Shown: positions 1 through 11,281, numbered from the stretch's first letter. The stretch is DNA of 64,000 nt from Halictus rubicundus (GCF_050948215.1 NW_027488823.1:186001-250000), one strand, 5' to 3'. Program-made: numbers and translations. Notes: generated from the sequence alone by a model not told the origin.

Positions 1-5
1 ACACA

Positions 6-50
<45 letters not shown>
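1..50. repeat. (GA)n microsatellite
   Basis: The first 50 bases are an almost uninterrupted run of GA dinucleotides after a short ACACAAGC start. It is a simple sequence repeat and runs off the left edge of the window, so its full length is unknown. A CT/CA-rich tract at 223-251 is a second, less pure simple repeat. Confidence 0.95.
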
Positions 51-52
<2 letters not shown>

Positions 53-537
53 TCTTGTCGACTTTCCATAAAATAGGATAAAAGTAACAATATAAAAATA
101 AAATAACCAACGCCAGAAATACAATAACTTAACCTACAATAAGTTACATTATGTAACAAAAAACAACAATTAAATATCAAAAGCTTAGTACAGAAAAAAT
201 AATAATACACAGCATACCTGTCTTTTCTCTCTCTCTCTCACACACACACACCTCCGCCCCTTCCCTAACCTCATAGACCCCCTCTTCCACTCATATTCTC
301 CCACCATTCGTCCACCTTCCTCAACCATTCCTCCCCTTCCCCCTCGACCCGAGCACTTTCCGCCACCAGCCCCTGCCATCCTCTTCCGTCATCCCCTCCC
401 ATACACATTTCCCATACGTGTTCAATAACATAATTAGTTTATTTTATAATTGTTTGAGATAATTGTGAAATTATTTTTCAAAATTATATCTGGTGCCCAG
501 ATTGTCGCGTTTGAGTATACTTCCCAGATAGCACAGA

Positions 538-805
538 GACGTCTTGAATGTCCTACGAACGTCTTCCGAACGTCTTGTGAACGTCTCTGGAACGTCTTTG
601 TTATAAAACTGTACGTCTTAAAGACGTCTTTAAAACGTCTGTTAGACGTCTTTAAGACGTCTGTTAGACGTCTTTAAGACGTCTGTTAGACGCCTTTAAA
701 ACGTCTGTTAGACGTCTTTAAGACGTCTTTAAAACGTCTGTCAGACGCCTTTAAAACGTCTGTTAGACGTCTTTAAGACGTCTTTAAAACGTCTGTCAGA
801 CATCT
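538..805. repeat. GACGTC tandem array (left subterminal)
   Basis: About 270 bp of near-tandem units of the form TTTAAGACGTCTGTTAGACG with variable spacing, dominated by the palindrome GACGTC and its variant AACGTC. Short palindromic units repeated in tandem just inside a transposon TIR are typical of subterminal transposase-binding arrays. That role is inferred, not shown. Confidence 0.85.
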
Positions 806-1204
806 CGAAACAGAGGTCATAAATTTTAGTAAAATGCAATTAAAGAGGGATTAAATAGGGATTAATTAGGGATTGGGAGAGAAAAATTTTTAAAGAAAAA
901 CGAGTTCAAAGTATATTCATTTTATTATCAAGCTCAAACAAATAATACTACATAAAGTTAAACTTAAAATTAAACACACTTAAACAAATAATACTATTTA
1001 AAGATAAACTTAAAATTAACATTAAACAAATTAAACTAATAATACAACATAAACTTAATATCAATCAATTAGTTTATTTGATTCCCTCAGGGTTACAAAT
1101 TCATACCCTTCCCCTCACTTAAACCTAAATCGCTCTTAACCTAATTACATCTAACGCCGCACCCTACTCGCCAGAACATAAACTTAATATTAAATAAGTT
1201 AAAG

Positions 1205-1265
1205 TTAAACTTAAAAGTAAAATTAAAACTAAAATTAAAATTAAAATTAAAATTAAAATTAATTA
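1205..1265. repeat. (AAAATT)n low-complexity repeat
   Basis: Tandem AAAATT hexamers at about 1217-1262, next to a degenerate duplication at 935-1060 built around AAATAATACTA and AAACTTAAAATTAA. Simple AT-rich filler inside the GACGTC-ended element. Confidence 0.8.
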
Positions 1266-1293
1266 AATATGGTGTATAATAGTTGTAACTTAC

Positions 1294-1585
1294 CGAAAGT
1301 GCTATTTTTAAAATTTTTTACTTTATATTTGGACCATAAATTTCTACTGGCCTCCATTTTTTTAAGGGCTGTGATTGAACGTGCCCTTTGGTACGGTGGC
1401 CAATAACAATTCTCGCCCTCTAACCACCTGGACGGAACAGCCTCTACGCTGCCATCCTCTATAAATTGTACCACTGTCCACGTTTTCATCTCCATTCTGT
1501 AGTTGCCTAGAATTGGAAAATACTGTGGCGACCATGGTGCGTGGGAACGTGGAATTTTCGGACGCGGAAATTCCATCCTTCTCAA
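1294..1585 (-). CDS. 5' exon of a transposon-associated protein (YWPPY motif)
   Basis: A minus-strand reading frame beginning at ATG 1583-1585 (second ATG 1574-1576) encodes about 97 residues up to a consensus splice donor, CG|GTAAGT, at 1294/1293. The protein has a WTVVQFIEDGSVEAVPSRW stretch followed by CYWPPY. I recognise this as the N-terminal module of a family of insect proteins spread with DNA transposons, often joined to a DUF4806-like C-terminus. That link is from memory and is not tested. No downstream exon was found between 1288 and the left end at 523, so the gene is probably incomplete. The splice donor explains why the frame continues only a few codons into apparent intron. Confidence 0.5.
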
Positions 1586-1699
1586 GTGCGCACCATGGGA
1601 GGTCGGGTTGAGGGCTTGGTCATTTAAGTGACGATTGCCAGAACCTCGGCTCGACCGTTACAGTACCCTTAAGAGTGAAGTCCCCGGATGCAATGTGTG

Positions 1700-2036
1700 G
1701 GGGAGGAAACTTTCTCCATGCCCTTGTGGGGGTGGAGAACCTCTCCCAATTTTAACGGTTTTTCGGGGACATTATTTAACGCGCCTCAGAAACGAGAAGG
1801 GCAGAAAGCTTTGGACTCTCGCGGAGAACGATAGCTCCAGAGAGTTTTTAGTCTGAGTCACCCGCGACGGTTTTGTTATACGCGACGTAGAGTTTCCGTA
1901 TATTTTGGTCTTCGCATTTTTCTCACGGACTCAAGCTTTCTCGTTGTGTTTTATAGTCTTTATTATTTGTTAATTGTTAACCAGTTCTCGTGAATAAACT
2001 ATATTTTTTGTTACCCGTGAAACCATCGCGTCACAT
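1700..2036 (+). other. LTR-like segment (weak)
   Basis: This stretch starts TGTGGGGGAGG, carries AATAAA (about 1994) shortly before its end and closes near CGCGTCACA. TG...CA boundaries with a late polyadenylation signal would fit a solo LTR, but no TSD or partner LTR is visible. Recorded as a weak candidate only. Confidence 0.25.
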
Positions 2037-2096
2037 ATCATTCCATTTACCCCACGTCACCTAAAATACAGTCAAAATTTGTGTAGCATGACTGAA

Positions 2097-2239
2097 TACA
2101 GTGAAATCTCGTTGTATAACAGTGCCAACTTTACGTTTCCAACGAAGAAGCTCGAGAGCCGTTGCGGCCACAACATTGTCCGATTTCGTATTCGTGTAGG
2201 TAAAAATAACGGCGGTACATACAACGAGATTTCACTGTA
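2097..2239. mobile_element. pogo/Tigger-type MITE
   Basis: A 143-bp segment bounded by a perfect 21-bp inverted repeat, TACAGTGAAATCTCGTTGTA... at 2097-2117 and its reverse complement at 2219-2239. Taking the outer TA as the duplicated target leaves TIRs beginning CAGTGAAATCTCG, the form typical of pogo/Tigger elements of the Tc1/mariner superfamily. It is far too short to encode a transposase and would depend on one in trans. Confidence 0.85.
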
Positions 2240-2435
2240 TTGTAGTTCACAGGATTATATAAAAAAAAATATATAGCGAAAAAGCGTAAGAGAAAACACT
2301 AATGGTAACAAATAATAGCAATAAAAATACTTAATTGTCTATGTGGATCTCGGGTGAAATAAATGAGACTAAATGAGGCTCGTTGATATGTATGGTTCGT
2401 TATTTGTACGGATCGTCGACCGTCCTGTTCTAGCG

Positions 2436-2630
2436 TACGCGAGCGAATGTTCGTCGTTTGCATTCGTTTGTCCGAACTTTTGTCTCGCCATTCGATTATT
2501 TTACAAACGACGATCGACCTCGGAACCGATCTTCGCGTGTTTCGTTTCCCGAGGATGGTCGCCGCCGCGCATACTATGTATCTGGTGGTTCGTCGGTGTG
2601 CTCGTTGCACAGGCCGCCACATCGAATTAA
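2436..2630 (+). repeat. Dispersed repeat A, copy 1
   Basis: Shares ordered blocks with 45212-45380: GCGAGCGAATGTTCG, TCGGAACCGATCTTCGC, a GTCGCCGC block and TGGNGGTTCGTCGGNGTGCG. The copies are diverged and contain indels. Overlapping frames in both copies appear open only because the sequence is CpG-rich. No TIR or coding potential was recognised. Confidence 0.6.
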
Positions 2631-2964
2631 AGGACTCGAGCGCGTATAATTCCATAACGCTATTTCCGAGCGCTTCAAGTACCTACAACTCGAAACTTCA
2701 AACTGTTATATCTCATCATGGAAGTATCTGACAAAAAAATGTTTCCGACAAAATTGACTTGTTTTTTCCTGTAGAATCTAAATATGTAACATTTTATAGG
2801 GGGTTCCATTTAAAATTATAAATGTACCTCCCCTCCCTCGTTAAAAGGGAAGGGAGGCCACTTCACGTTTATGTAGTCAGAAAGGCCCTTCAGTTCCATG
2901 CAATTTAAGACTAAGAACTTTAAAATCGATGGCATAGTTTTCGAGATATTGAGTTGTTCAGAGT

Positions 2965-2990
2965 TATGTGGGCCACCCTGTATATGGCAG
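2965..2990. mobile_element. mariner-type end remnant
   Basis: GGCCACCCTGTATAT is the motif CACCCTG followed by TA that ends many insect mariner/Tc1 elements. The same end closes the complete MITE at 62479-62751. Only one end is visible here. Confidence 0.4.
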
Positions 2991-3616
2991 TTGTTGCATG
3001 AATAAGGATGCTCCTTACCGATTTTGAAAACAATTTATATAAATATATTGTAACTCAATATTTTGAACAATTTTTGTGTGCCTATACACTATGCATGTTA
3101 CCGCATTTTTTCCGTATATGTTACCGCATTTTTCCAACGACGACGTCGCTGACCAGGATTTCTTGCAGTAGTATATATACAGTAATAAAGTTTTTCGCAA
3201 ATATCTCTAAAACTGACCTTTATACATAACATTTAACAATCATCGAAATCGGTGAAGTGTAACTTACTGTACATATATACACTTACTACAATTAAATCTG
3301 TCCTAGCCAATTGTAACATTATATTGCAGTTGTGCTATATATACATGTATAAAGCCAGTCAAATTGTGGGACGATAGGGCTACCGGCGAACTACCCACAT
3401 AAAAAAAAACAGCAACGTGCCAGGGGGTAACACCTCAATGGGTGGTAATGGAAGATTACCCATTATATTTGTATCAGGGAGCAAAATGGTACTGAGAATA
3501 ACAGTTTCCAACTCTTATATTGATCGGTTCTGTTTAAAACAGTTATGAAGAACCGAAATATTTAGTCTTGAAAAAGACATCGATGTCTTAAAGATTTTTA
3601 ATAAGACCTCTGAAAT

Positions 3617-3850
3617 GAAACGTCTCGAAAAAGACGTTTTATTTTAGACGTAAAAATGACGACTCCAAAAAGACGTCTTAAAGACGTCTGAAATAAGACG
3701 TCGTTTTTACGTCTGAAACGAGACGTCTTAAAGACGTCTTTTTCGGGACGTCGTTTTTACGTCTGAAATAAGACGCCTTAAAGACGCCTTTTCCAGACGT
3801 AAGACTTTCAGACGTAAAATGGACGTAAAACAGACGTCTTTAAGACGTCG
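3617..3850. repeat. GACGTC tandem array (right subterminal)
   Basis: Units alternating GACGTCTTAAAGACGTC and GACGTCGTTTTTACGTC, the counterpart of the array at 538-805 at the other end of the same putative element. It abuts the inverted GTGCTATCTGGG terminus. Confidence 0.85.
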
Positions 3851-3964
3851 CGTGCTATCTGGGTTTATACCGACACTCTTGTGACATATGTTACGAGCCA
3901 GGGCTATGAGCAGCGCGAGAGGCCGGCGAGGGGATTTTTACCCCAGGAATATGGTTTCAATTGT

Positions 3965-4335
3965 TAGTTAGGTACGCGGACGCACCCGATGCGAAATCGA
4001 GGAGCCGCTAGGATAGTTGACGTCGAGGACGCACCTGATGCGAAATCAGGGAACCTCTGGGAGGTTGGTGTCAAACGCAGACGCACCCGATGCGAAATCG
4101 AGGAGCTACTAGGAGGATGAAACTTCGTGCACGCACCCGATGCGAAATCGAGGAGTCACTAGGGAACACGCGGCGAACCCGATACGAAAGGAGGTTGTAT
4201 AAGAGCGCGGACGCACCTGATGCGAAATCAGGGAGCTGCTAGGATGCGGAAGAACCCAATGCGAAATCGGGGATCCGCCTAGGATGGTATAATTTCGTGG
4301 ACGCACTCAATGCGAAATCGAGGAGCCACTAGGTT
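3965..4335. repeat. Minisatellite, degenerate 50-70 bp units
   Basis: About eight copies of a core reading GACGCACCCGATGCGAAATC followed by GAGGAGC and a CTAGG box, at roughly 3971, 4030, 4080, 4130, 4170, 4210, 4253 and 4300, with variable spacers. Copies alternate CCCGATGCGAAATCGAGG and CCTGATGCGAAATCAGGG, so the two short arms flanking GCG appear to covary. The array lies directly downstream (in minus orientation) of an LTR-like block. Confidence 0.85.
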
Positions 4336-4424
4336 GGAGAAATCTTCGTTGAATCGAATTTAAGTATTAGTAAGCCTCGTAACTTCTATATAATTTAATT
4401 GATACAATCCGAGCGGTTAGATTG

Positions 4425-4900
4425 TATCGTGTGGGAACGTTCAATTATTATATTAGGATTTTAGGCAATAATTAAGGGTACGCGAGTTAACAAACAAGAC
4501 AATTTATTCTGAATTGAAATTACTACAAGTGTTGTTGTTTGTGTCGCGAATGAATATAATAAATGTACAATTAGAGGAATTGTTTACCTATGTTGCACGG
4601 TGTTGACGCACTGGCAATGCGGGGTTAGATGGCGATTGTTGAATGCCAAATAGAATATATACCGAACTAACGGAATCTATAAGGTTATGAATTGATTCGA
4701 AAGGGACTTTAACCCGATCTCACTAGACTTGACTCTGTAACGCGACGTGACTGCACGATTACTATAACGTTACGGAACCGTTTCTGAATCTCAACTGAAC
4801 CGCTTCTCGACTAACCGAAGAGGATGAAAACGAATGGGTTTATATACCTTGAAAATGAAAGGGGTACTCTGTTTAAGATTTGATATCGCGTAGGGTCACA
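4425..4900 (-). other. LTR-like segment, minus strand
   Basis: Read on the minus strand this block has a TATA-like TATATAAACCC near 4846-4836, then about 340 bp later AATAAATTGTC near 4509-4499, and closes near GTTCCCACA at about 4430. The order promoter, polyadenylation signal, CA end is that of a long terminal repeat. Neither boundary is confirmed by a TSD and no internal ORF follows. The minisatellite at 3965-4335 would sit in its leader. Confidence 0.35.
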
Positions 4901-7190
4901 GTCACATTTTTTGTCACTTCTAATGAAAAGCAGGGCTCAGTTAGATTTTCGTTGAAAGGGGTTAATGAAGGTTATCCGGGCTATTTCCTATCAGAATATT
5001 GATTAACGGATGCCAGAAGGGAGTGTTTAGAGATTTTGGTATAAAGAAGGCATACAGTATCTTTCGTTAATAAAAGGGGCCTGTTGGGACGCTTTTCGTT
5101 CTCAGAAAGGAGATTAGAAATTCTAATCGAAATAAACGTGGAGAACGTCTCCATACGTAACACATATTTGAAATAAAGAAATATAAATATTGAAATAATA
5201 TAATACTTGAAATTGCTAATGTCTCAAATGAATCAATACTATTTTTATTTGCAAACAGCAATATGGAAATAAAGGTGGGAAATAAATTATTTCGAATAGC
5301 TATTTCTTCTTTTAACTAAAATTTTTCCAGGTCTGCCTAAGGGTCAGTATAGTGAGCTCAAAGTTTCGGGACGAATAACAGTGAAAAGAAAAATCATTAG
5401 CTTATGGCAGACGGTGGAAAAATGGAAGTGTCTTGATTCGAGAATTTCTGTTTCCCAAGGGCTTTGGTACAGTGATCCCAAAATTTGGGAATGAGTGATA
5501 ACCAATGGTAAAATCATTAGCTTACGAAAACTGTGTTATTTTATATTTACGGACACTAGGTTGTTCGAATTGGGCAGGAAACGGCAGTAATCGGACACTT
5601 TCGAAAAGACGATAACACTCATTGGGCTTCAATTTTTTCGAGATTTTAAAATTAGTTTCTTAGCTGATGTAAACAATTTTTTTGAGAACTTTACGTCAAC
5701 CGCGGAGAAAATTTGTTGTCACATTTTTTAATTTTGCACATCATGGGTGAAGCTGAACCCAAAGAAGGTACTATGGCCCTCAATGTCAGCCGAAGGGTGG
5801 CATTGAGGGGTGTCGACGACCCGGCGAGGAGGGGGTAATTCGGTAGAGTGAGGAAAAGGGCTCAAGACCGCTGTTATCCTTGTCTCGGTTGGGTAAAGGC
5901 TCACCAGAGGTTCGCTGTCAGCCATATTTTCAGTTATAATGGGGTGAGCACCATTCCGATTAGCTACGTACACGGTAAACTGTCGTCGGCAGTTCCTCTA
6001 TTTCTTCGGAGTTTCGTATTTCCTCGGAGCGCGTTGCCGCCGGGCATTCGAGTCGGCGATTTGTAACGAAAGCCATCTTAAACGAACATGATTGCGAACT
6101 TTCCGAGGCACAAGTCGGCCTACCAGCTACGGCTCCGACCGCTATGTCTTCGCAACCAACTCGCGTCGGAATTCTTTTCGATTGTTGTCGGTCGCTTTAC
6201 TGCAATTGTTCGATTCCACGAAGGGGTTAGGGTGACTAAATCGATATTTACTGAGGGCTCCTTCCGCAATAAGGCCGTGTCAGAATTAAACCGCGGTTGT
6301 AATTACATAAATATCGGTTGTAAACGCCACAGACGAGTAATCGAATTCAGGCTCAATTAAAAGCACCGCACATGGACGACACCACACCAACGTCAACGCG
6401 TTTGCATTATGGGATTGTACGCATTTATAACGAAAATGAATCGATCGAATAGATAACTTTTTGAAAATTATTTTCAGCTTCTCATTGTTACCGAGTGTTT
6501 TGGATCTTCGTTGGGTTCCGTAACGAGAACCTTTAACTTACGATCCGAAGATCCATGATTTGAGAAATAAAATGTGATTTGTGGGAGAGCTAACTGATTT
6601 ATTATTGTTACCACTGCGATTCTCGGAAAAGAGAGCGAGGGCTCGACGGATTGCAGTGCATATTGACGCGGCTCTCTCCCCTCGCCGCGCACCCCGAACT
6701 ACCCTTGCCACCCGAAGTGTGCGTGGTGAGAGGGAGACGAACCGCGACGACGGCCGAGTCCTCAATACAAACAAAGTTCGGCAGTCGCTAATTTGCTGTG
6801 TGTGCGTGCGGACGCACAGCGGCACCGAACAGCTGATTGCTCGAACACTGAGAAAAGAAATAAATGTCAATGTAGCTTCCAAGGCTTGAAAATTTTTATT
6901 TTGCATAAAAATCACTGAGCAACAGTTCCTTTAATTTTTCTAAATCGACGATGTCAAAAGATGTGTGCATAAACGTTCGGAAGACTATATATAATATTAA
7001 CAATTCCAGAAATATAAAAATTAAAATAAGAAAATTGGATTTACACTGAAAGACTTTCGAGCCCTTCACGCGTGGTTCAAATTGTGAATGCGTGCACCTA
7101 CGTATCTGCAACAGCACTGATAATAATAAGTCGATAATTCTCTTCTTCGTTTCTCCTCTTTTTGATGGGAACGAATCGGTGTATTGGTCC
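4901..7190. other. Unassigned sequence
   Basis: No gene, TIR or LTR was recognised. Frames at 5728-6360 and 6474-6915 are open in several registers within CpG-rich stretches (notably 6640-6850), which suggests composition rather than coding. The CpG-rich patch could be a promoter or first exon of a host gene outside what I can resolve. Confidence 0.4.
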
Positions 7191-7208
7191 GGTGCAGTTA
7201 GGTGGACT

Positions 7209-7223
7209 TTAGGTTAGGTTAGG
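7209..7223. repeat. Interstitial TTAGG telomere-type repeat
   Basis: Three perfect copies of TTAGG in tandem, with another TTAGG at 7197-7201. TTAGG is the canonical telomere unit of most arthropods including Hymenoptera. At three copies this may be chance or a repaired break. Confidence 0.6.
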
Positions 7224-9796
7224 TGGTCTTTGTTCGCTGAAGATACGTCGACGGAAATTGCCGTATTTCCCGCGTCTTCTTCCCGAAGCGCATAGTTCGG
7301 CGAATATTTATAGTGCTCGGGCGCATCAGGATGGCTGAATTATTTGTCGCAGTCGGGCTTTTTCCTTCCGATCGACCGTTCTGTTATTTGCGCTGATGAC
7401 GCTTGAGCAGCGTCCGGAGAACATCTTGTAATTAAACGTGCTAATGGGGACCAGCACCTGGGTGAGGAAGACGCATTAATTAAAATCCATTAACGACCCC
7501 CAGTACGAGGTAGCCGATGCATCAAGCACAATACCTGTCGCGCATCCTTGCAACGAAGCCCGAAACTGATCGATCCTTGTCGTTAATTTGATCGCGATGC
7601 GCGATCAAGATTAATCTTGAGAACCACCATTTTGCGGGTCACTGGTCGAACCAGACTGGAACGCTTTTTGAGGTTTTTTAAGATGGTAATGGCAGAAAAT
7701 ATTGCAGGGTCAACTGCTCGTATGGAAAACTTGAATATATACGAATCTCTCTTTTTGGGATGTTATAAACAAATTTGCAGAGCTCCTTTCGCATCAATCT
7801 GCAATTCCAGACTGGTAAAGTTGACTAGACTAACTTCAGATTCGACAAACTGATGGATTCAGTACAGTTCACAACTGGGTTACGAATTACCGCGAATTAA
7901 ATTGTAATTAAAAGCCGAGGGTAGTCACGTGACTTTTTCAGAGTCATCAGATCGGTAACTGTCGTATAATTTCTGTTCACAGCCTTCAGGCACTGACTTC
8001 AGATCCGTCTTGGTATTGATCCGGCGGGTCTTAAGTCTGTGACTAAACTTGTCACATTTTTTGCTCTGTATTATCGATATCATGAATTCTGACGGCGGAA
8101 ACGTGCTTCAAGTTTTTCGGTTTATTTCGCAGAGAATCAGGACAAAATACAGCTCAATTTGTAGCTGGTGATATTTTCTAGCGCGCGCTACTCTCGACTT
8201 TTTGACCTACTTCTAATGCTTATATTAATATTACCAAATATCTGCATAATCTCGTCAGCTCATGATCAGCGCGCGCTAGACTGAATCTTCCTCTTTCAAA
8301 GAAGCGCTTTCCCAGCGAAAAATATTCTCATATAAGGACGAAAAGTTGAGGCACGTAAAACCATTTTTCGCCTATTTTTGTCGGTAATGTGGTCACTGTA
8401 CCTTATCGCGAATCTGCGGAGTCTTGGCTCTTAAATGCAATGTAGTTTGGCGAGCAAGCAGAGGTACTTGAATTTCCTTAACGAAGGAGAGAGGGAGAAA
8501 GAGAGAAAGAGAAAGAGTAATTCGAATAAAACACAAGGAAAGGGAGAAATGTCATTCCACTATTTCAATTACGAGATGGTAAGACCAAATTGGCGTATCT
8601 GTTACAATTTATCTTTGAGCCATTATACTGGCGACGGTCTGCGCGCACAGAGGAAATCGAAGGTACATTTCCGGGACAAAGGGCATCAGCTATTTCGTTG
8701 AAGGGTTCGAGAACGAGGTCGTTGCGTTAAGAACGGAAAAACTGCATAGAACAAAGCGAAATGGCACTCGTCGCAACAACTCAATTTTCACGGGAACGTT
8801 ATGCAACACGCGTCGAAGGAAAAGTCGGGTAAGCGGTTGACAAACGGACGAATAAATCCGTCTTGATCTTGGAGGCGTTTATGCGCGACTTTAGATAGCC
8901 GTGTTAGGGAGCATAAGCACGTGGTTAGGATCTTTTCCAGCTGAACGAGCCGCAATCACGCTCCTAGGATCTCTCGTGTCCGAGCACGTGTCCTGTGCGA
9001 ACTTCTCGCGTCTTCGATGTCGAAAGTTTTCCATTTCCCGAGGGTTCGCGGGGATGTAATTTAACTGCGATTGTTTGACAGTGTGGTTTCATAGCTGGTT
9101 GTGGAAGAGAAAGTTGTTACCTCGGGATAACGAAAATGGCGATATTCCTAGTAGTCAAATAATAAAATAAAATTTATTAAAATTTAGAACCAGCGAGGTT
9201 CTCAGGCAGTCGTTATTACATTTTTTATCCATCGATTTTAAATAGAACACGCGCCATTTTGTTCCAACGCGAACTCCTTTTGGAAGATTTTTACTGCAAC
9301 AGGAATTTAATCCCGTTAAATTAATGCGAATCGTCAATCCATAGCCTACGGCTTATCTGGAATATCAGTATAACGAGCAACGAAGTGAGCGCACATTTCT
9401 TTCTAGCTAATTGTATTTGCCATTAAACATCGACGGTATATTAATTACATGTTCGTCATGCATTCGAACGATTTGTTAGCATTTCTCCGTATGAAACTTT
9501 GGGATGATCAATAGTCATTACGACATTACAATCGGTTTGTAGAAATGGAAATTATGAAACGGAATGAAGTGCGTTCAGCATCCCTGGTATGTGGAAGATT
9601 CGACTCGGAAATTGAAGCGCGTTTCCGGTTGGATTACCGTTCCCAATGCCCCTTTCTCTGTAATCGTGACTGATTAAACAAACTTTATTAAACGTTGATG
9701 GCCTACCGGCTAATTTCACTCGCAGACTATCCGTGCTGAGCCGGACAGAGGGTCTTGCTAATCGTTTCGCGGATATTAAAATGCGAGACCATGAAC
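7224..9796. other. Unassigned sequence
   Basis: Mixed-composition sequence with no recognisable gene. Two copies of AGCGCGCGCT lie at about 8180 and 8269, and a purine-rich tract (GAGAGAAAG units) at 8483-8516. Confidence 0.4.
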
Positions 9797-9804
9797 GATG
9801 CTTT

Positions 9805-10059
9805 CAGGGCCCGCTCTAGGGGGGGGGGGGGACAACCCGGGCATTTGCCCGGGGCGCCAAAATTTAGGGGCGCCATTTTGGCTTTGGCTGTAAGTGTGAG
9901 AAAAATATTGATGTTTAAAATATTCAGTTAATAGAAAATGTCTGACTACCCTTGCCAGAAAATTTTGCAAAAAAAAAAGGTCATTCTGTTCAGCGCGGTG
10001 TTTAAAAAGGGGCGGCAATTTTTTTTGCCCGGGGCGTCGTAACCGCTAGAGCGGGCCCT
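9805..10059. mobile_element. hAT-type MITE with 8-bp TSD
   Basis: A 255-bp element starting CAGGGCCCGCTCTAG and ending CTAGAGCGGGCCCT, flanked by the perfect 8-bp duplication GATGCTTT (9797-9804 and 10060-10067). An 8-bp TSD and CAGGG-type ends are diagnostic of the hAT superfamily. Both ends also carry GCCCGGGGCG motifs. A G13 homopolymer follows the left TIR. Non-coding: the long minus-strand frame across it is spurious. Confidence 0.88.
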
Positions 10060-10314
10060 GATGCTTTTCACCCCCTAGCAGCCAGTACTTACAAGCTTGT
10101 GTACGAGCGCAATTAAGAGATTGCTGTTCCTTGGGACCGTATTGAATTTACTGTAATTAAATTGCGAACCTTTACACATTTATAGTGTGAGAAGATCTTC
10201 GAAAATTTCTAAAATTCAGAGTAAATTGATTGGACCTTGCAACGTGAAATTGGCATCATGACTTTGTCAGCGCTTGCGGCCATTTTGTTGTACGTTTGAT
10301 GAATTAGTCTGCGT

Positions 10315-10424
10315 TGACCTGTCGAGCGGTATTGACGCGTCGTTAGCGGAAATGAAATAATTATGTAATTATGTAATTTGTCACAGACTTATCCACTAAC
10401 GATACGTCAATACCTAACAGGTCA
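10315..10424. mobile_element. Small palindromic MITE-like repeat
   Basis: Arms of about 35 bp: 10315-10350 starts TGACCTGTCGAGCGGTATTG and 10390-10424 is its imperfect reverse complement ending AACAGGTCA. The spacer of about 40 bp is AT-rich. The structure fits a short foldback MITE. No TSD was identified. Confidence 0.6.
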
Positions 10425-11090
10425 TCACAGCAACCACTGACATAGTCATGTTGCCAAATTTAGAAAACTAATAAGACATTAAAAATATTGGTATGTTCGC
10501 GTTAATTCGCACACTACTGTATTTTAGTCATCTACAAGTCTAGTTACAAGTCAGCGAAAAAATTGGACAACAAATGACCAGAGTGTTGTAAAATCACGAT
10601 TTTATATACTTGAATAAAACTAAAATGTCCGTTTATTGACAAGTCGCATCGATAGAATGCAGATAGAATTTTTCTTGTGCAGAGAAGTCCGCAGTCTAAT
10701 TAACTGTCCTCCAAAGAAAATTTAAAGATTATTGCAGACGAGTTTCTCGCCGGTCCGTAAACTTACAAATCAATTAATCCGATCTCGGTCGAATCGACTA
10801 ATTGTCTCATCAGCCTCTGTTGCTTGTATAAAGTGCATAACGAGCGTATTACTTCTCCCGATTGAGACGCTCTTTGCCAGCACCGCAATTCCTTCCAAAT
10901 ACTCATCGATCATTCAATTTCGCAGTGGACGAGACTCGCCCCTCTCGGTTTCGCAGTTTCATAATTATTGTTTCCCGGGCGGGCTTTGTCAATTTCGCGC
11001 GCCGCTGGGTGAACCCATGTCTGTTAACTTTGAATGAACATCATTTTATCTCTGTTCATCTTCCCTTTTCTCTTTCTAGTATTTTGTAAT
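10425..11090. other. Unassigned sequence
   Basis: Unique-looking sequence. Two overlapping plus-strand frames (10732-11089) are shadows of each other in a balanced-composition stretch and match no family I recognise. Confidence 0.4.
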
Positions 11091-11091
11091 A

Positions 11092-11279
11092 CAAAGTGAT
11101 TTCTCTATATATGTCGCCAAGGCCTGCATGATAAACGTCGCGGAACTATCCCCACTACGGGGTATACCCCGTGAGGGACCACGGAGCTCGAGAGGCCTCG
11201 GACGCCGAGGAGTGTAAACATGTCTCCTGGACGATACTTGACGCTGGCAAGTCCTGTCACGTATATCGAGAATTCACTG
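11092..11279. mobile_element. Pogo-like MITE family B, copy 1
   Basis: A 188-bp element with flanking TA dinucleotides (11090-11091 and 11280-11281). One end reads CAAAGTGATTTCTC, the other GAGAATTCACTG. The interior is GC-rich, with the perfect palindrome ACGGGGTATACCCCGT and blocks GCCTCGGACGCC and ATATATGTCGCCAAGGCCTG. The same ends and inner blocks occur in reverse orientation at 20882-21080, which establishes a family. Confidence 0.8.
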
Positions 11280-11281
11280 TA

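Larger units (their letters stand above)
523..3863. mobile_element. Putative DNA transposon with GACGTC-array ends
   Basis: The segment starts with CCCAGATAGCAC (523-534) and ends with its exact reverse complement GTGCTATCTGGG (3852-3863). Immediately inside each 12-bp end lies an array of GACGTC/AACGTC-type repeats (about 538-805 and 3617-3850), so the subterminal regions are also mirror images in composition. The interior holds a minus-strand exon resembling insect transposon-associated proteins (1294-1585), AT-rich filler and at least one nested MITE. No convincing TSD is visible: the flanks share only TT. The superfamily is therefore unassigned. The alternative is two independent solo ends of the same family lying in opposite orientation. 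Confidence 0.55.

Noticed and set aside
538..805. GACGTC array considered as a CRISPR-like array
   Set aside because: Units are short, palindromic and without unique spacers, and they occur at both ends of a TIR-bounded segment in a eukaryotic context.
523..3863. Target-site duplication for the GACGTC element
   Set aside because: The flanks share only two bases (TT). The TATAC words near both sides are not in register, so no TSD was claimed.
3965..4335. Minisatellite considered as a CRISPR array
   Set aside because: The repeat core is degenerate, spacers vary in length and resemble each other, and no cas-like gene is present.
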